Shown here piece by piece: positions 40,379-53,398 of a stretch of 64,000 nt of DNA. The translations under genes were made by a program, and so were the position numbers. Position 1 is the stretch's first letter; the number at the start of each line of letters is the position of its first letter. The stretch spans positions 62,001 to 126,000 of the forward strand of contig JAGOAU010000004.1 of NCBI GenBank assembly GCA_017983755.1. The letters run 5' to 3'. The notes beneath the pieces were generated by a model, which saw only the letters and a program-made list of their open reading frames with translations, was not told the DNA's origin and searched no databases. Source of the DNA: Azonexus sp. Lineage in GTDB: Bacteria > Pseudomonadota > Gammaproteobacteria > Burkholderiales > Rhodocyclaceae.

Positions 40379-41293
40379 TCAACGTACCGCGGTCGCCCCT
40401 GGCAGCTGGCAGGACAGGATCGCCGCCCGCACGGCGTCGATGGCCTGCGGCCGCGGGAAGGTCACCCGCCACACCAGCCCCACCGTACGCGCCGGCTGGG
40501 TGCCGGCAAAAGGCAGCACGCGGACCATCGGTTCCCTGGCGATTAGCGGATCGGCCGCCGTGCTCGGCATCACCGCCACGCCGGCGCCACTCGCCACCAT
40601 GTAGCGGATGGTTTCCAGCGAACTGCCTTCGAGCGAATGCTCCAGCGCATCCGGCGCCGTCAGGCGCGGGCAGGATTCCAGCACCTGGTCGCGGAAACAG
40701 TTGCCCTGGCCAAGCAGCAGCAGGTTCTGGCCGTCGAGTTCCCCGGCGGCAACATCAGGCCGCCCGACCCAGGGATGGGCGGCGGGGACGACGACGCGGA
40801 ACGGCTCCTCGTAGACCGGCTGGGCGACCAGTCCCGCTTCCGCGAAGGGCAGTGCAATGACGATGACGTCAAGTTCGCCGGCCTTCAGCGCCGGAATCAG
40901 GTTGCCGGTGAAATCCTCCTTGAGGAACAGCGGCATCCTGGGCGCCTGCCGGTTCAGGGCCGGGATCAGCTGCGGCAGCAGGTAGGGCGCAATCGTATAG
41001 ATGATGCCGACGCGCAGCTGGCCGCTCATCGGATCGCCGGTCGCTTCGGCGATCTCTTCCAACTTGACCGCCTCATCCAGCACCCGCCGGGCCTGGGTGA
41101 CGATGCGCTCGCCGAGGGCGGTAATCCGTACGTCGGAGGCGGTGCGCTCGAACAACGCGGCGCCGAGCTGGCCTTCGACCTTCTTCAAGGCGACCGACAG
41201 CGTCGGCTGGCTGACGTGGCAGGCCTCCGCCGCCCGGCCGAAATGTCGCTCGCGGGCCAGCGCGACGATATAGCGCATTTCGGTCAGGGTCAT
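40379..41293 (-). CDS. oxyR: Peroxide-sensing LysR regulator OxyR
   Basis: This 304-residue LysR protein has the N-terminal helix-turn-helix (RHFGRAAEACHVSQPTLSVALKKVEGQLG) and, in GQGNCFRDQVLESC, cysteines at exactly residues 199 and 208, the two that form the peroxide-induced disulfide in E. coli OxyR. It should activate catalase, peroxidase and related genes. The start ATG at 41293 overlaps the rsuA stop by four bases; the longer frame is rejected. The target genes are not in the window. Confidence 0.95.
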   Translation of the reverse strand: MTLTEMRYIVALARERHFGRAAEACHVSQPTLSVALKKVEGQLGAALFERTASDVRITALGERIVTQARRVLDEAVKLEEIAEATGDPMSGQLRVGIIYTIAPYLLPQLIPALNRQAPRMPLFLKEDFTGNLIPALKAGELDVIVIALPFAEAGLVAQPVYEEPFRVVVPAAHPWVGRPDVAAGELDGQNLLLLGQGNCFRDQVLESCPRLTAPDALEHSLEGSSLETIRYMVASGAGVAVMPSTAADPLIAREPMVRVLPFAGTQPARTVGLVWRVTFPRPQAIDAVRAAILSCQLPGATAVR

Positions 41294-41997
41294 GGCGAAT
41301 AGCCCAGTTTTTGCAGGTCGACCGCAGTCAGCCAGCGCCACTCACCGGGCTTGAGGTCCGGCGGCAGGAAGAACTCGCCGACCGCCTCGCGATGCAGGCC
41401 CTCGACCCGGTTGCCGGCGGCGGCGACCATGCGTTTGACCTGGTGGTATTTGCCCTCGGTCACCGTCAGCCGCAGCAAATTCTCGTCGGCAATTTCGGCG
41501 GCTGCCGCCGCGATCGGTTCCGGCTCGTCGTTGAGCAGCACGCCGGCCAGCAACTGGTCGACCTGCGCCTGGTCGACCGGGTGTTTGGTCGTTGCCAGGT
41601 AAACCTTTGGCACCTTGCGCCTGGCAGACGACAGGACATGGTTGAGCTGGCCGTCGTCGGTAATCAGCAACAGGCCGGTGGTGTCCTCGTCAAGGCGGCC
41701 GATCGGCTGCACGCCCCGCTCGCGCAATGGCAGCGGCAGCAGTTCGAGCACGCTCGGGTGATGCTGCGGCTTGCGCGAACATTCGTAGCCCGCCGGCTTG
41801 TGCAGCACCAGGCTGGCGAATTCGGCATAGGGCCAGTCGACGCCATCGACCGTGAAGACGAGGCCGGCAGTATCGACTTCGGCGAAGGGATCGTCGCAGA
41901 GCACGCCATTGACGGCGACCCGTTCGTGGCGAATCAGCGCCCGGCAGCCCTTGCGGGTGCCGAAACCGTGCTTCTGGAGGAGTCGTTCTAGTTGCAT
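41290..41997 (-). CDS. rsuA: 16S rRNA pseudouridine(516) synthase RsuA
   Basis: This 235-residue protein has an N-terminal S4 RNA-binding domain (MQLERLLQKHGFGTRKGCRALIRHERVAVNG) and the RsuA/RluB catalytic motif GRLDEDTTGLLLITDDG, with the catalytic Asp at residue 103. GKYHQVKRMVAAAGNRVEGLHR closes the fold. It converts U516 of 16S rRNA to pseudouridine. The start was set at 41997, where a GGAGGAG lies 15 bases upstream. It is co-transcribed with oxyR through a four-base overlap. Confidence 0.92.
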   Translation of the reverse strand: MQLERLLQKHGFGTRKGCRALIRHERVAVNGVLCDDPFAEVDTAGLVFTVDGVDWPYAEFASLVLHKPAGYECSRKPQHHPSVLELLPLPLRERGVQPIGRLDEDTTGLLLITDDGQLNHVLSSARRKVPKVYLATTKHPVDQAQVDQLLAGVLLNDEPEPIAAAAAEIADENLLRLTVTEGKYHQVKRMVAAAGNRVEGLHREAVGEFFLPPDLKPGEWRWLTAVDLQKLGYSP

Positions 41998-42137
41998 GGC
42001 GTGGATGCTAACACGGCCGATTGATTTCGTTGGCGGGCCGCCCAGGGCGCGAAGACGAGCCGCCGACAGTGCGATTGGCACGGCAAGGCGAAGTCGACAA
42101 AGCGATGGGCGGCCGGCGAATGAAATACAATTCCGCC

Positions 42138-42608
42138 ATGAATTTCGAACACCTTATCCAGATCAACGACCCGGAAAACCCACTCATCCTGCCGCTGACC
42201 CGCGACCAGGTATGGCAGGGACTGCTCCACCGCGTCGAAGACCCCGTTCCCTTTCTGCCGGGACTGGAGTCGTGCACCATCCTCGAACGACAGGCCGGCG
42301 AACTGTCGCGCGAGCTGGATTTCGGCTCGGCAACGATCCACGACCGGGTGACGCTGGCCGAAGCCCAATGGGTGCGTTTCGACATCGTGCAGTCCGCCAC
42401 CCACGCCGGCGGCAGCCTGACCATCAGCATCGAGGAACCGCAACCGACCTGCCTCTTCCTGCGCTTCGCCTACCGGACGACGCTGGCCAGCACCCCGAAC
42501 TCAGAAGAGCGGGCCTACATCGAATACGTCAAATCGGCCTACCATCAGTCCGACGTCGATTGCGTGCGGATCATCCGCACGCTGGCAGCCGGCGGCAAGG
42601 CGCAATAA
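42138..42608 (+). CDS. AtaL-like SRPBCC family protein (DUF1857)
   Basis: This 156-residue cytosolic protein begins MNFEHLIQINDPENPLILPLTRDQVWQGLLHRVEDP, the characteristic start of DUF1857/AtaL-like members of the START/SRPBCC fold, which bind hydrophobic ligands. No catalytic residue can be named. It stands alone between rsuA (divergent) and ybiT (convergent). Confidence 0.83.
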   Translation: MNFEHLIQINDPENPLILPLTRDQVWQGLLHRVEDPVPFLPGLESCTILERQAGELSRELDFGSATIHDRVTLAEAQWVRFDIVQSATHAGGSLTISIEEPQPTCLFLRFAYRTTLASTPNSEERAYIEYVKSAYHQSDVDCVRIIRTLAAGGKAQ

Positions 42609-42636
42609 ATAGGCCGCAGACGTAGCGCCTGCGGCC
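42603..42636 (-). terminator. Terminator of ybiT
   Basis: GGCCGCAG (42612-42619) pairs perfectly with CTGCGGCC (42629-42636). On the minus strand the stem is followed by TATTTATTG. On the plus strand no T-run follows, so it mainly serves ybiT. Confidence 0.6.
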
Positions 42637-42670
42637 GGTTGCGGTCGACGCCCGAAAACGGGCAAAAACC
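42637..42670 (-). repeat. Dispersed 34-bp repeat, intergenic copy
   Basis: On the minus strand it reads GGTTTTTGCCCGTTTTCG then GGCGTCGACCGCAACC, immediately after the ybiT stop and directly before the terminator stem. It contains its own small hairpin GCCCG-TTTT-CGGGC. As the one non-coding copy, it is a useful reference for the repeat sequence. Confidence 0.7.
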
Positions 42671-42678
42671 GGGATCGC

Positions 42679-44301
<1,623 letters not shown>

Positions 44302-44451
44302 GGCGATTCCGATCTGAAAAATACGGTAGGACGAAGGGGCGGATTTTACCTGTTTTCAACGGGTTGACCGCGAATCGACGCCCCATTTTTGTGCACTGCG
44401 GTGTAACATTCCAGACAACAACTACTCGCCCTTGCGGCACCGAGACAGCCT

Positions 44452-45738
44452 ATGGTTCCCCACCTCACCACCGCCCTGACCGGCCCCCTGCTCGAACTCG
44501 AGCGCAAGTTCCTCGAAAGCAGCACGCAGATCGAACACTGGCTGCGCGCGCAGTGGCAGGAATACAGCCCGCCCTTCTACTCGTCCTGCGATCTGCGCAA
44601 TTCCGGCTTCAAGCTGGCGCCGGTCGACACCAACCTGTTCCCCGGTGGCTTCAACAACCTGAACCCGGCCTTCCTGCCGCTCTGCGTGCATGCGGCGATG
44701 GTCGCCATCGAGAAGATCTGCCCGGAAGCGCGCAACCTGCTGCTGATCCCGGAAAACCACACGCGCAACCAGTTCTACCTGCAGAACGTCGCCCAGATCG
44801 CCGCCATCCTGCGCCAGACCGGACTCAACGTCCGCATCGGCTCGCTGCTGCCGGAAATCGACAAACCGACGCCGATCGAGCTGCCCAACGGCCAGAGCCT
44901 GCTGCTCGAACCGCTGGTGCGCGGCCAGTACCGCCTCGGGCTGGACGGCTTCGACCCCTGTGCCATCCTGCTCAACAACGACCTCTCGGCCGGCATCCCG
45001 GAAATCCTGCAGAACCTGCACGAACAGTTCGTCCTGCCGCCGCTCCACGCCGGCTGGGCTGTGCGCCGAAAGTCCAATCATTTCGCCGCTTACGACGAAG
45101 TGGCCACTAACTTCGCCAAGGAAATCGGCATCGACCCGTGGCGCATCAACCCGGCCTTTTCCGTCTGCCGCAGCATTAACTTCCACGAACGCCAGGGCGA
45201 GGAATGCCTGGCCGCCAACGTCGCCGCCGTACTCGACCTGGTGCGCGAAAAGTACAAGGAATACGAGATCGACGAGACACCCTACGTCGTCGTCAAGGCC
45301 GACGCCGGCACCTACGGCATGGGCGTCATGACGGTGCGCGACGCCGACGAAGTGATCGCCCTCAACCGCAAGCAACGCAACAAGATGAGCGTCGTCAAGG
45401 AGGGCCTGGAAGTCTCCGAGGTACTGATCCAGGAGGGCGTCCATTCCTTCGAGACGCTGAATGACGCGGTGGCTGAACCGGTGATCTACATGATCGACCG
45501 CTACGTCGTCGGCGGCTTCTACCGCGTCCATACCGGGCGCGGCAAGGACGAGAACCTCAACGCGCCGGGCATGCACTTCGAGCCGCTGGCCTTCGACACC
45601 GGCTGTAGCCTGCCCGATTACCGCTGCGGCAACCCGGATTCGCCGCCCAACCGCTTCTACGCCTACGGCGTCGTCGGCCGCCTCGCCTGTCTGGCGGCAG
45701 CCGTTGAACTGGCGCGGTCGACACCCGAAAACGAGTAG
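44452..45738 (+). CDS. gshA: Glutamate-cysteine ligase, GshA type PF08886
   Basis: This 428-residue protein (SSCDLRNSGFKLAPVDTNLFPGGFNNL; IPENHTRNQFYLQNV; VVKADAGTYGMGVMTV) belongs to the proteobacterial gshA family unrelated in sequence to E. coli GshA. It joins glutamate and cysteine, the first step of glutathione synthesis. gshB starts eight bases after its stop, so the two steps form one operon. The final residues (ARSTPENE) and stop codon overlap a diverged copy of the dispersed repeat. Confidence 0.93.
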   Translation: MVPHLTTALTGPLLELERKFLESSTQIEHWLRAQWQEYSPPFYSSCDLRNSGFKLAPVDTNLFPGGFNNLNPAFLPLCVHAAMVAIEKICPEARNLLLIPENHTRNQFYLQNVAQIAAILRQTGLNVRIGSLLPEIDKPTPIELPNGQSLLLEPLVRGQYRLGLDGFDPCAILLNNDLSAGIPEILQNLHEQFVLPPLHAGWAVRRKSNHFAAYDEVATNFAKEIGIDPWRINPAFSVCRSINFHERQGEECLAANVAAVLDLVREKYKEYEIDETPYVVVKADAGTYGMGVMTVRDADEVIALNRKQRNKMSVVKEGLEVSEVLIQEGVHSFETLNDAVAEPVIYMIDRYVVGGFYRVHTGRGKDENLNAPGMHFEPLAFDTGCSLPDYRCGNPDSPPNRFYAYGVVGRLACLAAAVELARSTPENE

Positions 45739-45743
45739 AAATC
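45711..45743 (-). repeat. Dispersed repeat, diverged copy at gshA end
   Basis: On the minus strand it reads GATTTCTACTCGTTTTCG then GGTGTCGACCGCGCC. It spans the gshA stop codon and most of the gap before gshB. Confidence 0.45.
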
Positions 45744-45746
45744 ACC

Positions 45747-46718
45747 ATGCCCCTGAAACTGGCGTTCGTCCTCGACCCGCTCGATTTACTGAAGGCGTGG
45801 AAGGATTCCTCGGTGGCGATGATGCGCGCCGCCGAAAACCAGGGGCACGAAGTATTCGCCATCGATGCCGCTACCCTCGGCTGGCGCCAGCCGGAAGCTG
45901 ACGACGGTGGCGGCGTCTTCGGCGAAGCGGTGCAACTGGCGTTGCGCCCGGACGACCACGACTGGTTTCGCGAGCTCGGCTGCGAAATCCGGCCGCTGAC
46001 CGACTTCGACGCGGTCATCATGCGCAAGGATCCGCCCTTCGATTTCGAGTACCTGACCGCAACCTGGCTGCTCGAACGCGCCGAGACCGACGGCGTGCGC
46101 GTCTTCAACCGGCCGTGCGCCCTGCGCGACCACTCGGAAAAACTGGCGATCGCCGAGTTCGACCAATTCACCCCGCAAACGCTGGTCGCCCGCGACATGG
46201 AGCAGCTCCAGCAATTCATAGACGCTCAGCGCGACACCATCCTCAAGCCGCTCGACGGCATGGGCGGCAGCCAGATCTTCCGCGTCCATCGTAACGACCC
46301 GAACCGCAACGTGATCGTCGAGACGCTCACGCACGAGGGCCAGCGCACGGTCATGGCACAGCGCTACCTGCCGGAAATCACGCAGGGCGACAAACGCATC
46401 CTGCTCATCGCCGGCGAGGTCGTCCCATTCAGCCTGGCACGCATCCCGAAGGCCGGCGAGACGCGCGGCAACCTCGCCACCGGCGGTACCGGCGTGGCGC
46501 AGGAACTCTCGCCGCGCGACCGCGAAATCGCCGAAACGCTCGCCCCCATCCTGTTCGCCCGCGGCCTGCTGCTGGTCGGCATCGACGTCATCGGCAACCA
46601 TCTCACCGAAATCAACGTCACCAGCCCGACCTGCATGGTCGAAATCCGCCAGCAGACCGGTTTCGATGCGGCAGCGCTCTTCATCACCGCCATCGAAGAC
46701 GCATGCAGCGTTTCCTGA
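45747..46718 (+). CDS. gshB: Glutathione synthetase
   Basis: This 323-residue ATP-grasp enzyme has the N-terminal substrate domain (MPLKLAFVLDPLDLLKAWKDSS; VIMRKDPPFDFEYLTATWLLERAE), the ATP-grasp core (ILKPLDGMGGSQIFRV) and the glycine-rich loop NLATGGTG. It adds glycine to gamma-glutamylcysteine. It overlaps apbE by 16 bases, so gshA-gshB-apbE-SIR2 may be one transcript. Confidence 0.96.
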   Translation: MPLKLAFVLDPLDLLKAWKDSSVAMMRAAENQGHEVFAIDAATLGWRQPEADDGGGVFGEAVQLALRPDDHDWFRELGCEIRPLTDFDAVIMRKDPPFDFEYLTATWLLERAETDGVRVFNRPCALRDHSEKLAIAEFDQFTPQTLVARDMEQLQQFIDAQRDTILKPLDGMGGSQIFRVHRNDPNRNVIVETLTHEGQRTVMAQRYLPEITQGDKRILLIAGEVVPFSLARIPKAGETRGNLATGGTGVAQELSPRDREIAETLAPILFARGLLLVGIDVIGNHLTEINVTSPTCMVEIRQQTGFDAAALFITAIEDACSVS

Positions 46719-47731
46719 TCGCTGCCCTGGCCCTGCTCCTGACGGCCTGCGGCCGCACCCCGCTGCAGGAACAGCAGGCCTACGTCTTCGGCACCCGCGT
46801 CGAGGTCATTGTCGTCAGCGCCGAGGCGGAACAGGGCCGCCAGGCCATCGCCGCCGTCCTGCGCGAATTCGACCGCCTGCACCGCGCCTATCACGCCTGG
46901 CAACCTTCCGAGCTTATGACCCTGAATTCGGCGATTTCCGAGGGTCGACCGCAACCGGTCAGTCCGGAACTCGCCGCCCTCGTCAGCGAGGCCCGGCAGC
47001 TCAGCCAGCAGGGCGACTACCTGTTCGACCCCGGCATCGGGCAACTGATCAAACTCTGGGGCTTTCAGGCCGACGAGTTCAAGGCCGAGGTACCGCCGGC
47101 TGCCGACATCGCCGCCTGGCTCGCCAAAAAGCCCTCGATCGCCGACATCACGGTCGCCGGCAACACCGTCAGCAGCAGCAACCGCCACGTCGCCCTCGAC
47201 TTCGGCGGCTACCTGAAGGGCGTCGCGCTCGACCGCGCCGCCGACATCCTACGCGCCCAGGGCATCCGCAACGCGCTGATCAACATCGGCGGAAACGTCA
47301 TGGCGCTCGGCAGCAAGGAAGGCCGCAAGTGGCGCGTCGGCATCCAGCATCCGCGCCAGCCGGGGCCGCTGGCCACGGTGGAACTGGGCGACGGCGAAGC
47401 AATCGGCACTTCCGGCGATTACCAGCGTTTCTTCGAAGTCGATGGCAAGCGCTACGCCCACCTGCTCGACCCGCGCAACGGCTTCCCGGCCGACCACACG
47501 CAGGCCGTCACCATCCTCATCCCGGCCGGCGCCAAGGCCGGCACGCTTTCGGACGCCGCCTCCAAGCCGATCTTCATCGCCGGCCCCGAGCATTGGCGCG
47601 AGATGGCGCGAAAAATGGAAATCGGCCTGGTTTTGCGCGTCGACCGCGACAGCCGGATTTTCGTCACCGAAGGCCTGCGCCAGCGCCTCGAATTCGTCGG
47701 CAAGCCGCCGGAAATGACCGTCGTTGAATAG
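46703..47731 (+). CDS. apbE: FAD:protein FMN transferase ApbE, lipoprotein
   Basis: This 342-residue protein has a lipoprotein signal with lipobox LLTAC (Cys at residue 13). The ApbE core is intact: FGTRVEVIV, FDPGIGQLIKLWGF, ALDFGGYLKGVALD, NALINIGGNVMALG and HLLDPRNGFPADHTQAVTI, followed by SDAASKPIFIAG. It attaches FMN covalently to a Thr of target proteins such as NqrB/C or RnfG on the periplasmic side. No Nqr/Rnf target gene lies in the window. Confidence 0.95.
   Translation: MQRFLIAALALLLTACGRTPLQEQQAYVFGTRVEVIVVSAEAEQGRQAIAAVLREFDRLHRAYHAWQPSELMTLNSAISEGRPQPVSPELAALVSEARQLSQQGDYLFDPGIGQLIKLWGFQADEFKAEVPPAADIAAWLAKKPSIADITVAGNTVSSSNRHVALDFGGYLKGVALDRAADILRAQGIRNALINIGGNVMALGSKEGRKWRVGIQHPRQPGPLATVELGDGEAIGTSGDYQRFFEVDGKRYAHLLDPRNGFPADHTQAVTILIPAGAKAGTLSDAASKPIFIAGPEHWREMARKMEIGLVLRVDRDSRIFVTEGLRQRLEFVGKPPEMTVVE
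46923..46956 (+). repeat. Dispersed repeat, copy inside apbE
   Basis: It reads TGAATTCGGCGATTTCCG then AGGGTCGACCGCAACC; the T-rich half is diverged. It encodes NSAISEGRPQPV, a surface loop of ApbE. Confidence 0.5.
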
Positions 47732-48548
47732 CCATGACGAAATCGAGCGCGCCGCCCGCTGGGTCGCCGACGCCGATGCACTGCTGATCACCGCCGGCGC
47801 CGGCATGGGCATCGATTCCGGCCTGCCGGATTTTCGCGGCCCGGGCGGCTTCTGGTGCGTCTATCCGGCACTCGGCAAGGCCGGCATCCAATTCGAGTCC
47901 ATCGCCAACCCCGCCGCCTTCGCGCGCGACCCGCGGCTTGCCTGGGGCTTCTACGGCCACCGCCTCGATCTCTACCGGCGCACCGTGCCGCACCCCGGCT
48001 TCACCCTGCTGCGCGACCTCGCCGCCGAAAAAAAACACGGCGCCCGCGTGTTCACCAGCAATGTCGACGGCCAGTTCCAGCAGGCCGGTTTCCCCGCCGA
48101 GCACATTTGCGAAGTGCATGGCTCAATCCATCACCTGCAATGCGCTTCCGGATGCAGCGACCGCATCTGGCCGGCCAGCGATTTCCGGCCCGACGTCGAT
48201 GCCGAGCACTGCCGACTGCGCAACGAGTTGCCGCACTGCCCGGCCTGCGGCGGGCTGGCGCGACCCAACATCCTGATGTTCGGCGACTGGGGCTGGGTCG
48301 AACGCCGCACGGAATCGCAATACCAGCGTCTGCAGGAATGGCTGGCTGGGGTCGACCGCCTCGTCTGCATCGAAATCGGCGCCGGCAGCAATATCGCGAC
48401 CGTACGCCATTTTTCGGAACAACAGGCGGGACACCTCGTCCGCATCAACCCCAACGAACCGGAAGTTCCCGGCAACGGACGCAGTATCGGCCTGGCGCTG
48501 GGCGGGCAACAAGGCATCGCCGCCCTGGTCGCCGCCATGGGCGGCTGA
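47724..48548 (+). CDS. SIR2 family NAD-dependent protein deacylase
   Basis: This 274-residue protein has the sirtuin NAD-binding segment LLITAGAGMGIDSGLPDFRG, the FTSNVDGQFQQAGF and catalytic-His EVHGSIHHLQC motifs, and a four-Cys zinc site (CASGC and CPACGG). The C-terminal Rossmann part (EIGAGSNIATVRHF) deviates from the standard GTSL pattern, so the subclass is uncertain. The start is a TTG inside the apbE 3' end; the nearby ATG is out of frame. Confidence 0.85.
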   Translation: MNSHDEIERAARWVADADALLITAGAGMGIDSGLPDFRGPGGFWCVYPALGKAGIQFESIANPAAFARDPRLAWGFYGHRLDLYRRTVPHPGFTLLRDLAAEKKHGARVFTSNVDGQFQQAGFPAEHICEVHGSIHHLQCASGCSDRIWPASDFRPDVDAEHCRLRNELPHCPACGGLARPNILMFGDWGWVERRTESQYQRLQEWLAGVDRLVCIEIGAGSNIATVRHFSEQQAGHLVRINPNEPEVPGNGRSIGLALGGQQGIAALVAAMGG

Positions 48549-48554
48549 AACTCG

Positions 48555-49007
48555 CTACTGCGGGTCGCGCGAATCGATCGCCAGCGTCACCGGCCCGTCG
48601 TTGACCAGATTGACCTGCATGTCGGCACCGAAAACCCCGGTCGGCACCGGCTTGCCCAGTTCCGCGGCCAACCGCGCCACGAAGCGCTCGAACAGCGGCC
48701 CCGACACCTCGCCGCGCGCTGCCCGCCCCCACGACGGCCGGTTGCCCTTCCTGACCGACGCGTAAAGGGTAAATTGCGACACGGCCAGGATCTCGCCGCC
48801 CGCTTCCCGCACGCTGCGATTCATCACGCCATCGGCGTCGGCGAAAACGCGCAGGCGGATGATCTTGCCCGCCATCCAGTCGAGATCGGCCTCGCCATCG
48901 CCCTCCTCGAACCCCGCCAGCACCAGCAGGCCGGGGCCGATTTTGCCGGTGATTTCATGGTCGACCGCAACCGACGCCTCCTTGACCCGCTGCACGACTA
49001 CCCGCAT
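48555..49007 (-). CDS. dtd: D-aminoacyl-tRNA deacylase
   Basis: This 150-residue enzyme starts [30 protein letters not shown] and has the catalytic-Thr motif SQFTLYA and the Gly-cisPro-like region ([13 protein letters not shown]). It removes D-amino acids from mischarged tRNA. It is convergent with the SIR2 gene (six-base gap) and follows the HIT gene. Confidence 0.96.
   Translation of the reverse strand: MRVVVQRVKEASVAVDHEITGKIGPGLLVLAGFEEGDGEADLDWMAGKIIRLRVFADADGVMNRSVREAGGEILAVSQFTLYASVRKGNRPSWGRAARGEVSGPLFERFVARLAAELGKPVPTGVFGADMQVNLVNDGPVTLAIDSRDPQ
48939..48972 (+). repeat. Dispersed repeat, copy inside dtd
   Basis: It reads GATTTTGCCGGTGATTTC then ATGGTCGACCGCAACC, the full 34-base length. 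It overlies conserved Dtd residues ([12 protein letters not shown]), so protein constraint may explain part of the match. Confidence 0.4.
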
Positions 49008-49013
49008 GCTGCC

Positions 49014-49463
49014 TCAGCCAACTCCGGCCAGCGCGTCGCGCAATCGGGCGGCATATCCTTCCAGCACCTCACGCGAGGGGTCCTTGCGCGGCCAAAGCAG
49101 ACCGACTCCGTCTTCCGCATGACGCGGCACGACGTGAATGTGGAAGTGGCCAACCGTCTGTCCACCCTCCTGGCCATTGCATTGCAATAGTGTCAGGCCA
49201 GGCGGATCGAAAGCTTCGCGGATACCTTGGGCAACCCAGTGCGCCGTGCGCATGGCCGCAGCCGCTTCATCCGGCGTCAGATCGAACAGGGTTGCAGCAT
49301 GCCGTTTGACAACCACCAGCGCATGGCCGGGGTTCAGCTGTCCCAAGTCCAGGAACACTAGGGTTTCGTCATCTTCGTAGACGCGAGAAGCGGGAATCTC
49401 GCCGGCAATCAGGCGACAGAAAATGCATTCACCGGGCGGCGAGGTATCGACAAAATGAGGCAT
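49014..49463 (-). CDS. HIT family nucleotide hydrolase/transferase
   Basis: This 149-residue protein has the HIT motif GHFHIHVVPRH, with a Cys-x-x-Cys-like start (ECIFCRLIAGEIPASRVYEDD) that binds zinc in many members. Members cleave adenosine 5'-phosphoramidate or dinucleoside polyphosphates. The exact substrate is unknown. It lies between gyrB (separated by a terminator) and dtd. Confidence 0.92.
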   Translation of the reverse strand: MPHFVDTSPPGECIFCRLIAGEIPASRVYEDDETLVFLDLGQLNPGHALVVVKRHAATLFDLTPDEAAAAMRTAHWVAQGIREAFDPPGLTLLQCNGQEGGQTVGHFHIHVVPRHAEDGVGLLWPRKDPSREVLEGYAARLRDALAGVG

Positions 49464-49481
49464 GAAATCACCTGAAAGAAA

Positions 49482-49514
49482 CAGGCCAACCGCGTGAGGT
49501 TGGCCTGAATTTTT
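49482..49514 (-). terminator. Terminator of gyrB, possibly bidirectional
   Basis: A perfect 10-bp stem CAGGCCAACC (49482-49491) / GGTTGGCCTG (49498-49507). On the minus strand it is followed by TTTCTTTC; on the plus strand by AATTTTTAG. Confidence 0.8.
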
Positions 49515-49532
49515 AGACTGACGAAAAACCTG

Positions 49533-53188
<3,656 letters not shown>

Positions 53189-53398
53189 AAGTTAAATTCC
53201 TAAGTTAACTATATCGGGAACAATGCTGTTGATAACAAAAACAATTCTTTTATTTTCAGGTAGTTGATTCAATTTTCAGGCTCTGGAGAAAGCTCCGGAT
53301 TGCCTGTGGGTGAAATCTGAACAATTTTCCCACAAAGCAGAAATCCCCTGTTGCCTCACAATCGCCCGACAGCATCCACACAGGTTTATCCACAGCTT
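53189..53398. other. Candidate replication origin (oriC) between dnaA and dnaN
   Basis: This 210-bp gap contains an exact DnaA box TTATCCACA (53386-53394) and three near matches: TTTCCCACA (53326-53334), GCATCCACA (53372-53380) and TGTGGGTGA (53305-53313). An A/T-rich tract at 53215-53280 could be the unwinding element. It is flanked by dnaA and dnaN, and gene orientation switches near here. The gap on the other side of dnaA has only one box, so this is the better candidate. Experimental or genome-wide skew evidence is lacking. Confidence 0.5.

Noticed and set aside
44340-44400. Possible repeat copy before gshA (GGTTGACCGCGAATCGACGCC)
   Set aside because: The core is interrupted (TTGACCGCGAATCGAC), so the match is too weak to list.
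47733-47760. ATG near the start of the SIR2 gene
   Set aside because: It is out of frame with the sirtuin domain; the in-frame TTG at 47724 was used.
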